In this document: positions 1 to 10,795 of the stretch, one piece after another | Layout: every line of letters begins with the position of its first letter | Position numbering within the stretch: position 1 is the first letter of the stretch | Origin: Helicostylum pulchrum | Lineage: Eukaryota; Mucoromycota; Mucoromycetes; Mucorales; Mucoraceae | Length of the DNA stretch: 64,000 nt | Reading direction: 5' to 3' | Assembly (NCBI GenBank): GCA_025677825.1 | Contig: JAIXMO010000069.1 | Span: 80,579-144,578, forward strand | Notes under the pieces: generated by a model | The model's input: only the letters and a program-made list of their open reading frames with translations | Told to the model about the DNA's origin: nothing | Database searches by the model: none | Translations under genes and position numbers: made by a program

Positions 1-2112
1 GGCCTTATAATAGAGGCTTGTATACATATACATACAGCATGGCGTAAATTTCATCATCCTCTTATAAAAACAAGACGATAATCTAATACTATATATCGCT
101 AGAATATAAATAACTCATTAGTTGCTAAGAAGGACAAATGAACTTTTAGTTAATGAAAATACAAAATTTATATTTAATCATAACTTTGAATAAATATCAA
201 TGGTATATCTTTATGACAAACAAGTATCTTGTATACTATTGTTTCTTGGAGAGAAAACCTATAGGGGAACTATCGAACAAAGGACTACTGGTGGAGCAAC
301 AAGAACCCATTTTATTTTTAAAAAAGATAGAAAGATATATAAAGTATACGTCTTAAAAATAAAATGGTAAGCTTTTATAGTTAGTTATTTATTTGTCATC
401 CTTTATTTTTTTTTAAAAAAAAAGTTGCAAGTGTATATATCATTTCTAGATTTATTTGACCCAGACACTTCATAGTAAATAAAGAGATTTAATGATTAAT
501 CTACATTTTATAAAAGCAAATAGTGGGTCTACTATTTGACGACATTTTTTTAGTATACCTCTATACCAGAGTCGACTCGTGATCTACTATCCCTAGAGTA
601 ACAACAACCCGTTATCAATTTTTAACTTTTTAAAGAGATGGAAAAAGAAGGATACGATGCATTTTATTTTTGCAAAGAATTTGTAACGTTTTTTTTTTCT
701 TGTGTATAAAGCAACATATTCAAGTCTCGCTCATAAGTATTACGTTTAAGAAGAGAACCCACGCCGAGAACCCAGAGTTAGAGCGCGTTTTGAATATAGA
801 ACAGTGTTCATTATTCAAAAATAATGATACACTTTTTTTCTCTAAAAATAGTAAGCCACCTTTCTTTTATTCTCAAGTCAATCATGGTACAGAGTCGGGT
901 GTGGTTTACCGCTACTAACAACAAAAACGTTTGAGTAAATGATTAGGTTCTATTAGTATGTAGTTGTCAAATACGTAGATGTTGCCAAATGATGTTTTTT
1001 TTGTAAATTTATAAAAAATGACTAAAACGAAGCGAAAAAAAAAAAAAAACTTTACACTTCTGTTAAAAAGTTAACAATTCACGACTTCTTAAAGACACTT
1101 TGATGTACTATATTACTGCCACTTTCCGCATATAAACAAATTATCCATGAAATTTTTTAAAGGGATCCGCAACTACAAGAAAAAGAAGATATACAGCATA
1201 AAATACAGAATACAGCAGATCAAGGAGCAACGAGATATATGTCTTGAAGTTATCTCGCTGCTTAAAAGAGTGATATTCCATTAAACTGCTGTATCTGCAT
1301 CAAGGCTATACCTTCAAAAAAAAATTGTATCAAGGCTATATAATCTATTAAATAAATTTTTCTGTAACAATACATATACGTCTTCTTTTTTATCAAATGT
1401 ACGCAAATTAATGAAACCATAAATTTATTGTAAAGTGGTTATACATCTTTTTTTCAAAAAAAAAAGCCACTATAGAGCTATATAAAATATAATAGTTGAC
1501 TGTTCTACTTTTAACGTGCAGGTGGCATCGGGAATTGATCAAGACCACTCATACAAGAAGCACTATCCGAGCTAGAGCGAGAGCGACAACAACCCATTGC
1601 TTTTTCTTTTACGAAACTGAAAAGATGTATAAAGAAATATATAATAAAGTTTATACCTTTTTATACGATTCACAAAAAAGTAGCGCATTATAAGAATACT
1701 AACCGATTCATGTAACTGAAAGCCGACAACAATTGGTCTTTGAACAAACAGACTTTTTATTGAATGTATTTTTATAATGGTTATAACCAATGGTCAAAAT
1801 TGTACTGTTTTATATTAAGGGGATTTACCTTCATTAAATAAGTATGGATGGAGTCGGTTTATGATCGGGACCCACTTACCCCAAGAGGATACTCGAGAAG
1901 AAGAAGGAGAACAATTCATAACTCAAGAAGTAAAATAAAATGAAGAAAAAGTATTAGGTTTAAAGAAAAAAAAAAATACTATACTTTTATGAGTTTCTTA
2001 TTTTTGAAAAAATGTTCTAACAACATTTAACTTCGGATTTTATTACATAAAATAAAAACGAGTGACACGAAGTGCAGTATAAACATTGGAGAAAGACTTC
2101 CATAAATTAGCA
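1..2112. other. AT-rich non-coding stretch
   Basis: No open reading frame here has recognisable protein features. The ORFs present are short, low in complexity and broken by A/T runs. Several T-run/A-run palindromes occur, for example near 408-424. I see no tRNA, rRNA or transposon signature. It could hold promoter or 3' UTR sequence of neighbours, or an unrecognised non-coding RNA. Confidence 0.5.
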
Positions 2113-2187
2113 TTACCAAGTAGACGAACTATCGTAAGATCTGGTACTACTACCACTTGAAGCGCCACAAGAACAACATGAACCCAT
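2113..2187 (-). CDS. Possible 24-aa acylated small protein
   Basis: A short ORF starts MGSCCSCGASS and ends in SSSTW. The N-terminal Gly-Ser plus Cys cluster is the form of an N-myristoylation/palmitoylation signal. The stretch upstream of the ATG is pyrimidine-rich (TTTCTCTCTTTC), like the 5' UTRs of genes here. It would be transcribed away from the cyclophilin gene, sharing about 280 bp of intergenic DNA. It may instead be the first exon of a longer gene, because a GTAATG donor-like sequence overlaps its stop. Function is unknown and expression unproven. Confidence 0.25.
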   Translation of the reverse strand: MGSCCSCGASSGSSTRSYDSSSTW

Positions 2188-2464
2188 GATTTAGAATATA
2201 AATGAAAGAGAGAAAGATTAAAATAAAGAAGTAATTACTCTTAAGTACCTAATTCCGGCCACCCTCCCTCTTTTTTTTGTTTCATTATGAAGGACAGACA
2301 AAATACTCAGTCTCAAGTAATGATTATTGGTATTGATTCTGTTTAATAACGAGTAGCCCCTTCTATCCAATAACCATCGACTAAAACCGTCCACTTTTTT
2401 TTTAAAAAAAGAAAGCAAAAAAAAAACAAGACGCGCTTCTTTACACATATATAAAAAAAAAAAA

Positions 2465-3251
2465 ATGTCAAATAAAGTATATCTCGACATAAAAATCGGA
2501 GACCTTGCGGCTTTCACCGACGCTACCACTCGATACAACAGTGCGAAAGCCTGGGTAAAGCAATGGTCCTCAACTTATGGATTTACCAGCGATAATCTTG
2601 ATGAACTGGATTCGGAAAGCAAGGAAACATTACGAGACATTCTTTCTAATGATCCTACAGCGACTAGCGAACAATGGATCGTGGAGGCTCCTACACCTTT
2701 AAAGGGTGGTAGGGTTGTAATCGAGTTGAACCAAAAAGAATGTCCCAAGACCAGCGAGAACTTTATTCAACTATGTACAGGTGGTAAAATAGGCAAGAGT
2801 TCCAAGAAGCCCTTGTTCTTTAAAGATACTCGTATGTTTCGACTTGTCAAAGATTTTGTAGTTCAAGGTGGTGATGTAACTAGAGGTAAAATAATCGATA
2901 TGAATTTAATATGTATGCTTTTAACTAACTTGAAAAAAAAAAAAAGGTGATGGATCTGGTGGAGATAGTATTTATAATGGCAAATTTAATGATGAAAAAC
3001 CAGGTCTTGCTAAAAAGTTTAACAAGACGGGTTTAGTAGCGATGGCTAATTCTGGTAAGAACTCTAATACTTCGCAATTCTTTATAACGTTGAGTGATAA
3101 ACACGCTCAATTCGATAAGATCAATGGTAAATATGTCATTTTTGGACAAGTGGTTGAAGGGTTACAAGTATTAGAACAAATCAATCAAGTGACCGAAGTA
3201 AAAGAAACACCACAAGAGACCATTACGATTACAGATTGTGGTACTCTTTAA
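2465..3251 (+). CDS. Cyclophilin-type peptidyl-prolyl cis-trans isomerase
   Basis: Two exons, 2465-2885 and 2947-3251, with an intron that has a TAACTAAC branch site, give 241 aa. An N-terminal extension of roughly 75 residues, which I do not recognise, precedes a cyclophilin domain. Domain motifs are FRLVKDFVVQGGD with the catalytic Arg, MANSGKNSNTSQFFIT with the active-site Gln-Phe-Phe, and KYVIFGQVVEG. The family interconverts proline peptide-bond isomers and aids folding or complex assembly. The Trp that contacts cyclosporin in human CypA seems absent: the equivalent stretch reads HAQFDKINGKYVIFG. There is no signal peptide or transmembrane segment, so a cytosolic or nuclear location is likely. 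The start is the first ATG of the frame and follows an A-rich leader. Confidence 0.9.
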
Positions 3252-3418
3252 AACAATTTCTCCCCAATGTACACACTTATTAAAAGCAAAAAAGAAAGAA
3301 AGAAAGAAAAAAGACAAGCTGTTTAAAAGGTCTATTTACCCCAGATACAAATAAAGTAAATATATTTTAATATAATTTATGTAAAATCAAAAAAAGCTTG
3401 GATTTAAACATAAAGAAT

Positions 3419-3881
3419 TTACTCTTGAGATCTGAGACGAGCACCGGCGTTGGTGACCTTAACGTTAAGTTGAGCAGCACGTTCAAGGATAGAAACACGC
3501 TTCTTGGAGGAGACGTTATGGGCGATTTCAGCGGCATAAGAACGGTTGTGCATCAACAAAAGGTTGAGCTCACGGACGTTGGAAACGACGAACTTACGGA
3601 AACCGTTGGGCATGATGTTACGGGTCTTCTTGGCGGAACCGTAACCGATCTTGGGCATAGGAGCTTGACCCTTGAAACGTCTACGCATGTTACAATCAAT
3701 ACCCTTGGGCTTTCTCCAAGATTCCTACATTTTTTTAAAAAAAGTGAGTATTCTTAGTTTTTCTTTCAAAATCCATAATCTAAATACTTACACCAACACG
3801 CATGAAACGGTTAGATTGATGACGCTTGAAGGTAGCAGTACGCTTCTTCACGATGTTATGCTTTACGGCAGGAGTGACCAT
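3419..3881 (-). CDS. RPL32: Large-subunit ribosomal protein eL32
   Basis: Two exons (complement of 3792-3881 and 3419-3724) encode 131 aa. The sequence runs from a basic N-terminus through [13 protein letters not shown] into SWRKPKGID, then [18 protein letters not shown] and a C-terminal [19 protein letters not shown] block, all typical of the eL32 family. Length fits the family (about 130 aa). The protein is a structural component of the 60S subunit. The intron interrupts the N-terminal third with a standard GTAAGT donor and a TGTAG acceptor. The gene is divergent from the NDUFB2-like gene, sharing about 580 bp of intergenic DNA. Confidence 0.96.
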
Positions 3882-4382
3882 TTTATAAAGCTACAAAGAA
3901 AGGGAAAAAAAGTTAACACGGCTTGCTTTTTTTTTAAAAAATATGACAGTAGACATCAATCTTCCATTCCATTCCACTCGACATGATATTAGATCTTTAT
4001 ATTCTCTACAGTTCCCTTTTTCTTTTATTCTTGTTGTTTCTCATTTAACAACTTTGACATGCTTTTTTTTTTACTAGAAAAAAAAAAATTCGCCAAAGTT
4101 ATATAAAAAAAAAAAGTTGATATGCTTTGATGGGGGTTGAATCGTAGATAAATGGACTGATAACATGTGTCGTTTTGAATGGATGGATTGATGTCTATTT
4201 TAAAAAATACGACATGATTTCATTACCTTCTTAGTGATGCTGGAAGAGGAAGATCTTGTGCATATGTTTTGGATACGATTTTACCAGCAACTCTGCGATC
4301 GCAAGCGGGAGACCAATACTGTCCGGACCGTAACATACTATATGATGACATCTTTATTATTCTGTGGCCCTCGTCCATAGTG

Positions 4383-4390
4383 AACCCTAA
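4383..4390 (+). promoter_or_regulatory. Possible AACCCTAA (telobox/HomolE-like) element
   Basis: An AACCCTAA octamer lies between divergent eL32 and the complex I gene, 75 bp upstream of the latter's ATG. Similar ACCCTA-type boxes are known in ribosomal protein promoters of fission yeast (HomolE) and in plant teloboxes. This is sequence resemblance only. Confidence 0.25.
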
Positions 4391-4464
4391 GCAACTCCGA
4401 ATAAAAAAATAGTCTTTTTTTTTAATACAACCCTACTCCCCACTCTTAGAAAAATATCATTACA

Positions 4465-4725
4465 ATGGCTGGTTCTGCAGGAGGATTAGGATTTACCCCA
4501 CACTTTGCTGGTTTCACTCATCGTTTTGTTGGAAAGGCATTAGGCGCCACCATGTGGTTTTGGATGATGTATCGTGCCAAGCAAGATGGCCCTGTTCTTT
4601 TGGTAAAATAGCATAGAGAGAAAGAGAGAGGGAATATATAAAAACTAACGTGTATATAACTTTTGTAGGGTTGGAGACATCCTTGGGATCACCACGGAGA
4701 CGATCACCATGACGAACACCATTAA
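4465..4725 (+). CDS. Complex I accessory subunit, NDUFB2-like
   Basis: Two exons, 4465-4602 and 4669-4725, encode 64 aa. The sequence has a Gly-rich start, a single hydrophobic segment with MWFWMMYRAKQDGPVL, then GWRHPWDHHGDDHH and a His-rich tail. The MWFW-YRAKQDGPV and WRHPWD motifs match the small NDUFB2 (AGGG) subunits of mitochondrial NADH:ubiquinone oxidoreductase, especially the short plant-type form. It should sit in the inner-membrane arm. It has no classical cleavable presequence, as usual for such subunits. The intron falls exactly before GWRHPW with a CTAAC branch sequence. Confidence 0.85.
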
Positions 4726-4958
4726 ACTTATCAAATACCGAAAAACGATCAATATATTCAAAAATAAACGTCAGAATTTTTTTTTTATTCATACTTGGGG
4801 AAAACTCTTTTATTATAACTATTACTGTGTGAAGCATTACTTTGAGAATACAGCAGACAAAAATAAAATCTTTATAGGTAGTTTTTTAGATGTTATCAGC
4901 AATGGTAATACCAGTGAAAAAAAAAAAAGAGAGAGAGGAAGGGTGGGTTATTATTTAT

Positions 4959-6280
4959 TTAGGCTTGATTACGACGAGTTGATCTTTTGAATCTGGTTTC
5001 TCTTCGCATACGTCTACACATAAAAAAAAAAGGTTTATTAATGCCAAAAAACCAACAACCAACAAAACAGATAAATACTTGCCTGATATCTCTTTCTTGA
5101 GAGATCAACAACTTTTCAAGTTCATCGTTGGATAACATATCCATATGAGGTTCCCATTTCTTTGCGTCATCAATAGGTCGAAACGCACTTTCTAATTTTG
5201 TACGAATTTCACCATCAATCAAGAACTAACAAAATAAAAAATCAGAAAAAAAAAAGAAAAACGCTATTGTGGTTTTTTTTATACCTCTTCTACTAATTGC
5301 CTTTTATGCCTAAAGAGTTGTTCTCGAATGGCATGAGATATAATAGCAACATATTCACCTCCAACGCCCAACTCGGCAGCCAATTGTCTACTAAACACTT
5401 CGGGTGCATTGGTCTTTTCTGTTTGTAATTCCCATTCCAGCTGGTCACGGTAATTTACTTTACCTATTTGTAAATCAAGCTTTTACAAAAAATACGGGTT
5501 GTTAGTTTTTTTTTTTTTTTTTTTTAGTTCGGCTTTACATTAATTACTACGCGAGTATAAGTAGCAGGTAATTGAACCTGAGTGAAACTTTCAAAGTCAA
5601 GTACTTGAGCACGAATAGAATCAGCAATAGGCTGAACAAACCTGTGTGTAGATAAATCTAAATCTTCGCATAACATTTCACCGAATTTCTCTGGTGTCAA
5701 AAATTGTTCTATAGAATTACGTATTAAAAAAACTTTTTTTTTTTGTTGTTTACGTATTTTTACCGTTCATATTCCATAAGAATCGATCTCTTAGTTTAAT
5801 AGAATCTACATCAATATCCAAGCGAACGGGTACTAAAACTTCATCAATACTGGATATATGCTGTAAATCAGAAAAGGAATAAAACAAGTGATTTTTTTTG
5901 CGAATAGTTTTAGGGTAATCAACAGTTGGAGGTAAGGCAACTGCGGAACCAGGTAGCAGTGGCTTTGATTTCACCTTTTCAGCGGTTTCTTGTTGCTCTT
6001 TTTCAGAGTTTTCTTCTTCTTCTTCTTCGTCGTCGTCTTCTTCCATAAATTCGTCCTCTGATTCTTCTCCTGTAAAACGCGTCTTTTTTGTGATATATGA
6101 TTCTGGAAGTAAAAGTGCGTTATCTTTTGAGTTCTTTAGACGAGCTGCGTAAGTAGAAAATACACCTTGCGTCTTTTCGGAAGGTCGTATGTTGGACAAG
6201 GTAGGGTAAGCTACTTGAGGATGAAACATACGTTGTTGTTGCTGTTGATGATACTGTGGTGGTACTTGATTATTTTGCAT
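4959..6280 (-). CDS. SNF5: SNF5/SMARCB1 chromatin-remodelling subunit
   Basis: Five exons (complement of 5764-6280, 5539-5708, 5285-5479, 5083-5225, 4959-5013) join in frame to 359 aa. The N-terminus is Gln-rich, followed by an acidic stretch (EESEDEFMEEDDDEEEEEE). The SNF5 domain starts at VLVPVRLDIDVDSIKLRD and contains the tandem repeats, with FLTPEKFGEMLCEDLDL in repeat 1 and VVINLDLQIGKVNYRDQ in repeat 2, and ends in a basic tail. The family is a core subunit of SWI/SNF or RSC nucleosome remodellers. The last intron (5014-5082) uses a GC donor (AG|GCAAGT). The chosen ATG begins MQNNQVPPQ; an upstream in-frame ATG lies beyond A-tracts and is unlikely. It could be the Snf5 or the Sfh1 paralogue. 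Confidence 0.9.
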
Positions 6281-6407
6281 TTTTTTGGGAGTAAAAGAAA
6301 AAAAAAAAAAAAAAAAGAGAAAAAGAGAGAAAAAATATATGCAAAAAAATTTTTTTTTTATTATCATCAAGAAAAAAAAAAAAATACTACCAAATTTAGA
6401 CTTTTGT

Positions 6408-8621
6408 TTATGATCGTACATTATTAAAGTACTTTGGTGCAGCCAAAGGTAACCAAGCAGATTGAATAGCGGAAACACCACGTACATAATGTTTCGTGGT
6501 AAATACGAGTTCGTTATACAAGATACCTTCAACGCGTTTACCAAACATGGCAGAACCTGGATGAATCTTGACATTTTGGCTGCCAGCAACGCTCTTGTAA
6601 GATCCATCTGGTTGTAACAGAGCTGTATTTTGAAAGAACCCGGTCAAGAAACACTTGAGTACGTTATCTGTATCGGAGCCACAAGAGCTTTTAGGGTCCA
6701 TATCGATACGTTCACAGAAGCGAATTAATTGATCACGTACTTCCATGGCAATTTTGATGTTTCGGTTGTTGATGAAATTCTCTTTACACCATTCTATATC
6801 TCCCTTCACTTCCCAGTACGATTTAAGTACGTTCAAGAGAGTTAGATGGTCACCGTCAGGATGAAGAAACTTCTTTCTAGCCTCTGTAGCTTGTTCACGT
6901 TTATCAGAGGGTGTGAAAAAGACAGAGTCCACAGATAATAATGAAATAATTGCAATGATTTCTAAAGAACAACCGTATTCTTTTGATTGGATCAGTACCT
7001 TGGAATAAGTGGGGTCCAAGGGGAATTCAGCCATTTGTTTACCGAGTTCAGAGAGGTTACCGTGATCATCGATTGCACCAAGAGCATATAGTTCTTCCAA
7101 GGCACGTACTAGAGACGCACGAGAAGGTCTATCCATATAATCAAATTCAAGTACGTTTTCTACACCAGATGCTTTTAAAGAAAGTACGGCAGCAGCTAAG
7201 TTACATCTTCTGATTTCAGGTACGGTATCATCTTCCAACTCTCTAAATGCGTCTTCGGTATATAATCTATAACAGACACCAGCAGCTTCTCTTCCGGCAC
7301 GACCTGTTCTTTGCCAAGCCGAACTCTTGGAGATGGGGTGTAATAAAAGTGACTCAACACCAATTTTGGGATTAAATCCACGTAATTTGGCCAACCCACA
7401 ATCGATGACATACTTGATGCCTGGGATGGTAATACTTGTTTCTGCAATATTGGTAGATAAAACGACCTTTCTGGTGTTTTCAGGTGCAGGATCAAATACC
7501 TTTTGTTGTTGTGATGGAGGTAAAGCAGCAAATAAAGGACAGGCTAATAGTTTTTGTTGGGTAGGGCGTAACTGAGTAGAGTATTCGTTTACTAGCGTAG
7601 TTAAGCCTTCAATGGCATCTTGGCCGGGTAAGAAGACCAATATATCTCCCTTGGGGTTATTGACGTGGATTTGAAAGATGGAAACCAAAGCAGCGTCTAA
7701 ATAATCAGCTTGAGGTTCGACAGTAAACATGGTATCGACAGGATATAAACGACCAGAGACGTACAGGATTTTAGCGTTGTTAAAGAACTCGCTGAATTTT
7801 TCAGCATCTAAAGTAGCACTCATGATAACAATCTTTAAAGGTAAAATACCGTCTTGGCCCTGTCTCTCTAATCGAATTTTTTGGATTTTTTTAACCATGC
7901 CGAATAACATGTCTGTTCGTAAGGTACGTTCATGTGCTTCATCAAGGACAATGACCTTGTATCGAAGTAATAACTCGTCGGATAAAATCTCTCGTAATAA
8001 CATACCATCTGTCAGGTATTTAATGACGGTTTGTGGACTGGAGGTGTCGTCGAAACGGACAGTGTAACCTACTTTGGATCCTAGTCGTGTCATTGTTTCT
8101 TCGGCGACACGTTTTGCTAAATTGACAGCAGCTACTCTTCTAGGTTGTGTGACAGCTACACTGCCAATTTCACTCGATGCTAAACCAGCTTCGATTAAAT
8201 ACTGTGGAATTTCTATAATATAAATGTATTAAAAAAAAAAAATGTGTGGTTCCTTATTTTTTTGAAGTGCACTTACGGGTTGTTTTTCCACTACCAGTTT
8301 CACCCATTACAATAACCGTATCACTTGTTTGTAAAGTATTTATAATAGCCTCACGACCTTTTTACGCATAAAAAAGTTAGAGGTGTGTGTTTTGAGGTAT
8401 AAAAAGAAAAACTTACCAGAGTAAATGGGTAATTGCTTTCTGAAGGCAGCCATTTCTTCCTTCTTTTTAATAAACTCGGCATGGTCTAAACGCTTTGTGG
8501 TTGTTGCGTTGAATTTTTCTCTATGGCCATTCTTTCTCTTTTTGTTTTCTGTTTTTGTATCTTTAAACTCCCATTCTTCAGCAGAAGGATCTTGTTCTTG
8601 GAAATTAACGACTCTCTTCAT
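6408..8621 (-). CDS. DEAH-box RNA helicase, DHX33/Dhr2-like
   Basis: Three exons (complement of 8417-8621, 8277-8357, 6408-8212) encode 696 aa. Motifs in order are GETGSGKTT (Walker A), TQPRRVAA, DEAH within VIVLDEAHERT, IMSATLD, FLPGQ, STNIAETSITIPG and QRTGRAGR, followed by the winged-helix, ratchet (HA2) and OB-fold regions. The basic N-terminal region is short, unlike Prp2/Prp16/Prp22 spliceosomal helicases. Segments such as DYLDAALVSIFQIH resemble human DHX33, a nucleolar protein of rRNA transcription and processing; yeast Dhr2 acts in 18S rRNA maturation. The subfamily is inferred from motif similarity and could be a neighbouring DEAH class. Confidence 0.88.
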
Positions 8622-8721
8622 AGTATTAATAATTTTTTATTAAAGAGAAACGAAAAAATTTGATTTTTTTTTTTTTTTTTTTCAAAAAAGTTATAGTATC
8701 CACAGTCACAGATATTCTGCA

Positions 8722-9666
8722 TTAATTTAAGCTTTTGAGTTGGTCTTTAAGTTCTTGTAGTTCTCGTTCTTTATCGACAACTTTTTTTGTAGCTTTTTTT
8801 AGTGACGACATGGATTGAGTGTACATGTTGTCGTATTGTTCTATCATCGTTTCAGCAGATGGTATATGAGCTACTTGAAGATTACTATAAAAATGTTTAA
8901 ATATCGATTTTTTTTAGTAAGTGTGTGTGTGTGTGTGTGTACCTTGAGGATGAAGGTAATTTATAAGGTGCGTTCGATATGAACGACTTAAAATTAAGTG
9001 TATCGTCCGACATATTTATAATTTGTATAGGTAGTTTACTATATATGATGATCAATATACTTTGTCACTTTTTTTTAAAAAGACTTACTTTACAGGATCC
9101 GTCATATCCCAAAATGCAAATTTATAAGTGTGTGTGGATTTGTCGTCAAATAAATTTGGGTCTGCATTAATGATAGCAATACAGCCGTGTGGTACATTGC
9201 TGGCATAGGACTTCATCCATAGCTGGTCTCTAGCAGTAAGAGAGACATCGATTTGTCTTTTAAATTTAAAGTATCCAACGATAGAAGATATATCTTCTAG
9301 TTGAGACTTTATCAAGTTTTTAATCATGGTGCCTTGATCGTCGTAAGGCTTTTCCGTTAGGATTTGATAACCATGTATAACTAATAAAGCTTATTTTAAT
9401 AAAAACGACACAAAAAGGGAAAAGAGGTTCTTACTTATGTAGTCTTCCCTAGTTTCAAATGGATGGTCATGAGAATCGTCGCAAGTTAATGTTTTTCGAA
9501 AAGACAAGACACCCAAGAAGAAACCTTCCTTTTTTTTTAAAAGAAAAAGTGAATATTATAGAACAACATTGTTTGAGTAGTACGTTACTATATCTGTTTT
9601 CGAGTTTGCGCATTCGTATAGCAGTGAAGATAAAACTGTTCCACTTATACGGACAAAGTAAGCCAT
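8722..9666 (-). CDS. Abraxas-like MPN-minus scaffold protein
   Basis: Five exons (complement of 9589-9666, 9435-9528, 9089-9380, 8943-9038, 8722-8884) close exactly in frame to 240 aa. The N-terminus VRISGTVLSSLLYECANSK with EGFFLGVLSF resembles the first MPN strands of Abraxas/FAM175 proteins. The middle has IVGYFKFKRQ-DVSLTARD, matching the conserved GWYKFRR-TFRE region. The C-terminal 50 residues are a coiled coil (KKVVDKERELQELKDQL). In animals Abraxas proteins scaffold the BRCC36 K63-deubiquitinase in BRCA1-A and BRISC complexes. No JAMM zinc ligands are visible, as expected for this pseudo-MPN class. The assignment rests on remembered motifs, so another MPN-like family is possible. Intron 4 contains a (GT)n run at about 8923-8942. 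Confidence 0.6.
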
Positions 9667-10795
9667 TTTTGGTTGCAGATAAAAAAGAAAAAAAATTGGG
9701 TTTTTTTCTCTGAGGGAGGAGAAGGATAATTGTATTTCCACTGATAAAAATGGTCACTTTTGCATACATGTTACTTTTTTTTTTTAGCATTATTACTTAA
9801 ACTTCATTATTCACCAGAAACGAACTTCATCTATTACTATATTTGTACGTATTAAAATGGGGCTGAAGGAGGATGTTATCACTACTAGTACACAGGTATA
9901 TGTAGTAATACGCCTCACTTTTTCTGATAAAAAAAATAGCACGGGTATAATATAGATTGCAGCGTGCGATGTAAATATCTCGGACCACGCTAACTACGCC
10001 TTTTTTCACTCTTTCATTATTGGTGGGGACAGAATGAGTCCATTGTGATAAGATTTACAGTACAAGAATACATTTGAAATCACGCAGATATTTGGTACAT
10101 ACGGTTAACAAATGATTTTAAAGTGGTTTACTGCGTGCATAAACAAATGGTTCAGTTTTACGTAAAAGGGAGGGTAAAATACAGATCAGGGTCAAGAAAG
10201 AGAAGCTATAAATTGTAATTAAGCTGTACATTAATGTGCAGGGTTCTGAAAGCGGACTCTCGAAAACTGGTTTCAAATTAGCTGTAAATAGAACCTCGGT
10301 CGCATGTTTTATTACAAACTGGTGTAAAGGAGAAGAAAAAAAAAGGGGCGCGCAAGGAGAAAAACGTGGTGGCTTCTATTTTAATTATAAATCGCCACAT
10401 AAAGAGGGCTGATTTTTTCTATGTTTAAACAGTAAAAAAAGAATGCAACACAAAATATATATGTGTATGTGATGCAAAAATAGATTTTATAAAAGGGTTT
10501 CAATTTATTTCTGCGTACATGTTGCACAATTTGACGTGTGCAGCAAAAAGCTTGTGTGTTTGTGTGTGTGTGGCTGGGAATTTTTTTAGTCGCTGAGCTG
10601 CTCTTATAATCAATTGCAGCATTAATTTTTTTTTTTTAAAAAAAAAGTTTATTTTGACAGTAGTAGACTTGGTTTTTCATACACAATATATTGAAGTGCT
10701 TGATAAGAGAGAAAAAAGGAAGGGATATAGTTATTATACACGAAAAAAAGAAGAAAAAGAAATGCTTCCATTAAAAAAAAAAAAAATCTGTTCTT
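9667..10795. other. Intergenic region, no gene seen
   Basis: This lies between the start of the Abraxas-like gene and the 3' end of the MADS-box gene. It contains A/T runs, a TG-rich stretch at about 10550-10575 and a T10A9 palindrome near 10628. No ORF shows protein-like composition. It probably holds the promoter of the Abraxas-like gene and the 3' UTR of the MADS gene. Confidence 0.5.

Noticed and set aside
3398..3757. 119-codon + strand ORF over eL32
   Set aside because: Exact antisense of the eL32 exon; the minus strand has the conserved ribosomal protein and correct splicing.
7729..8067. 112-codon + strand ORF within the DEAH helicase
   Set aside because: Antisense shadow of helicase motifs DEAH and SAT; no features of its own.
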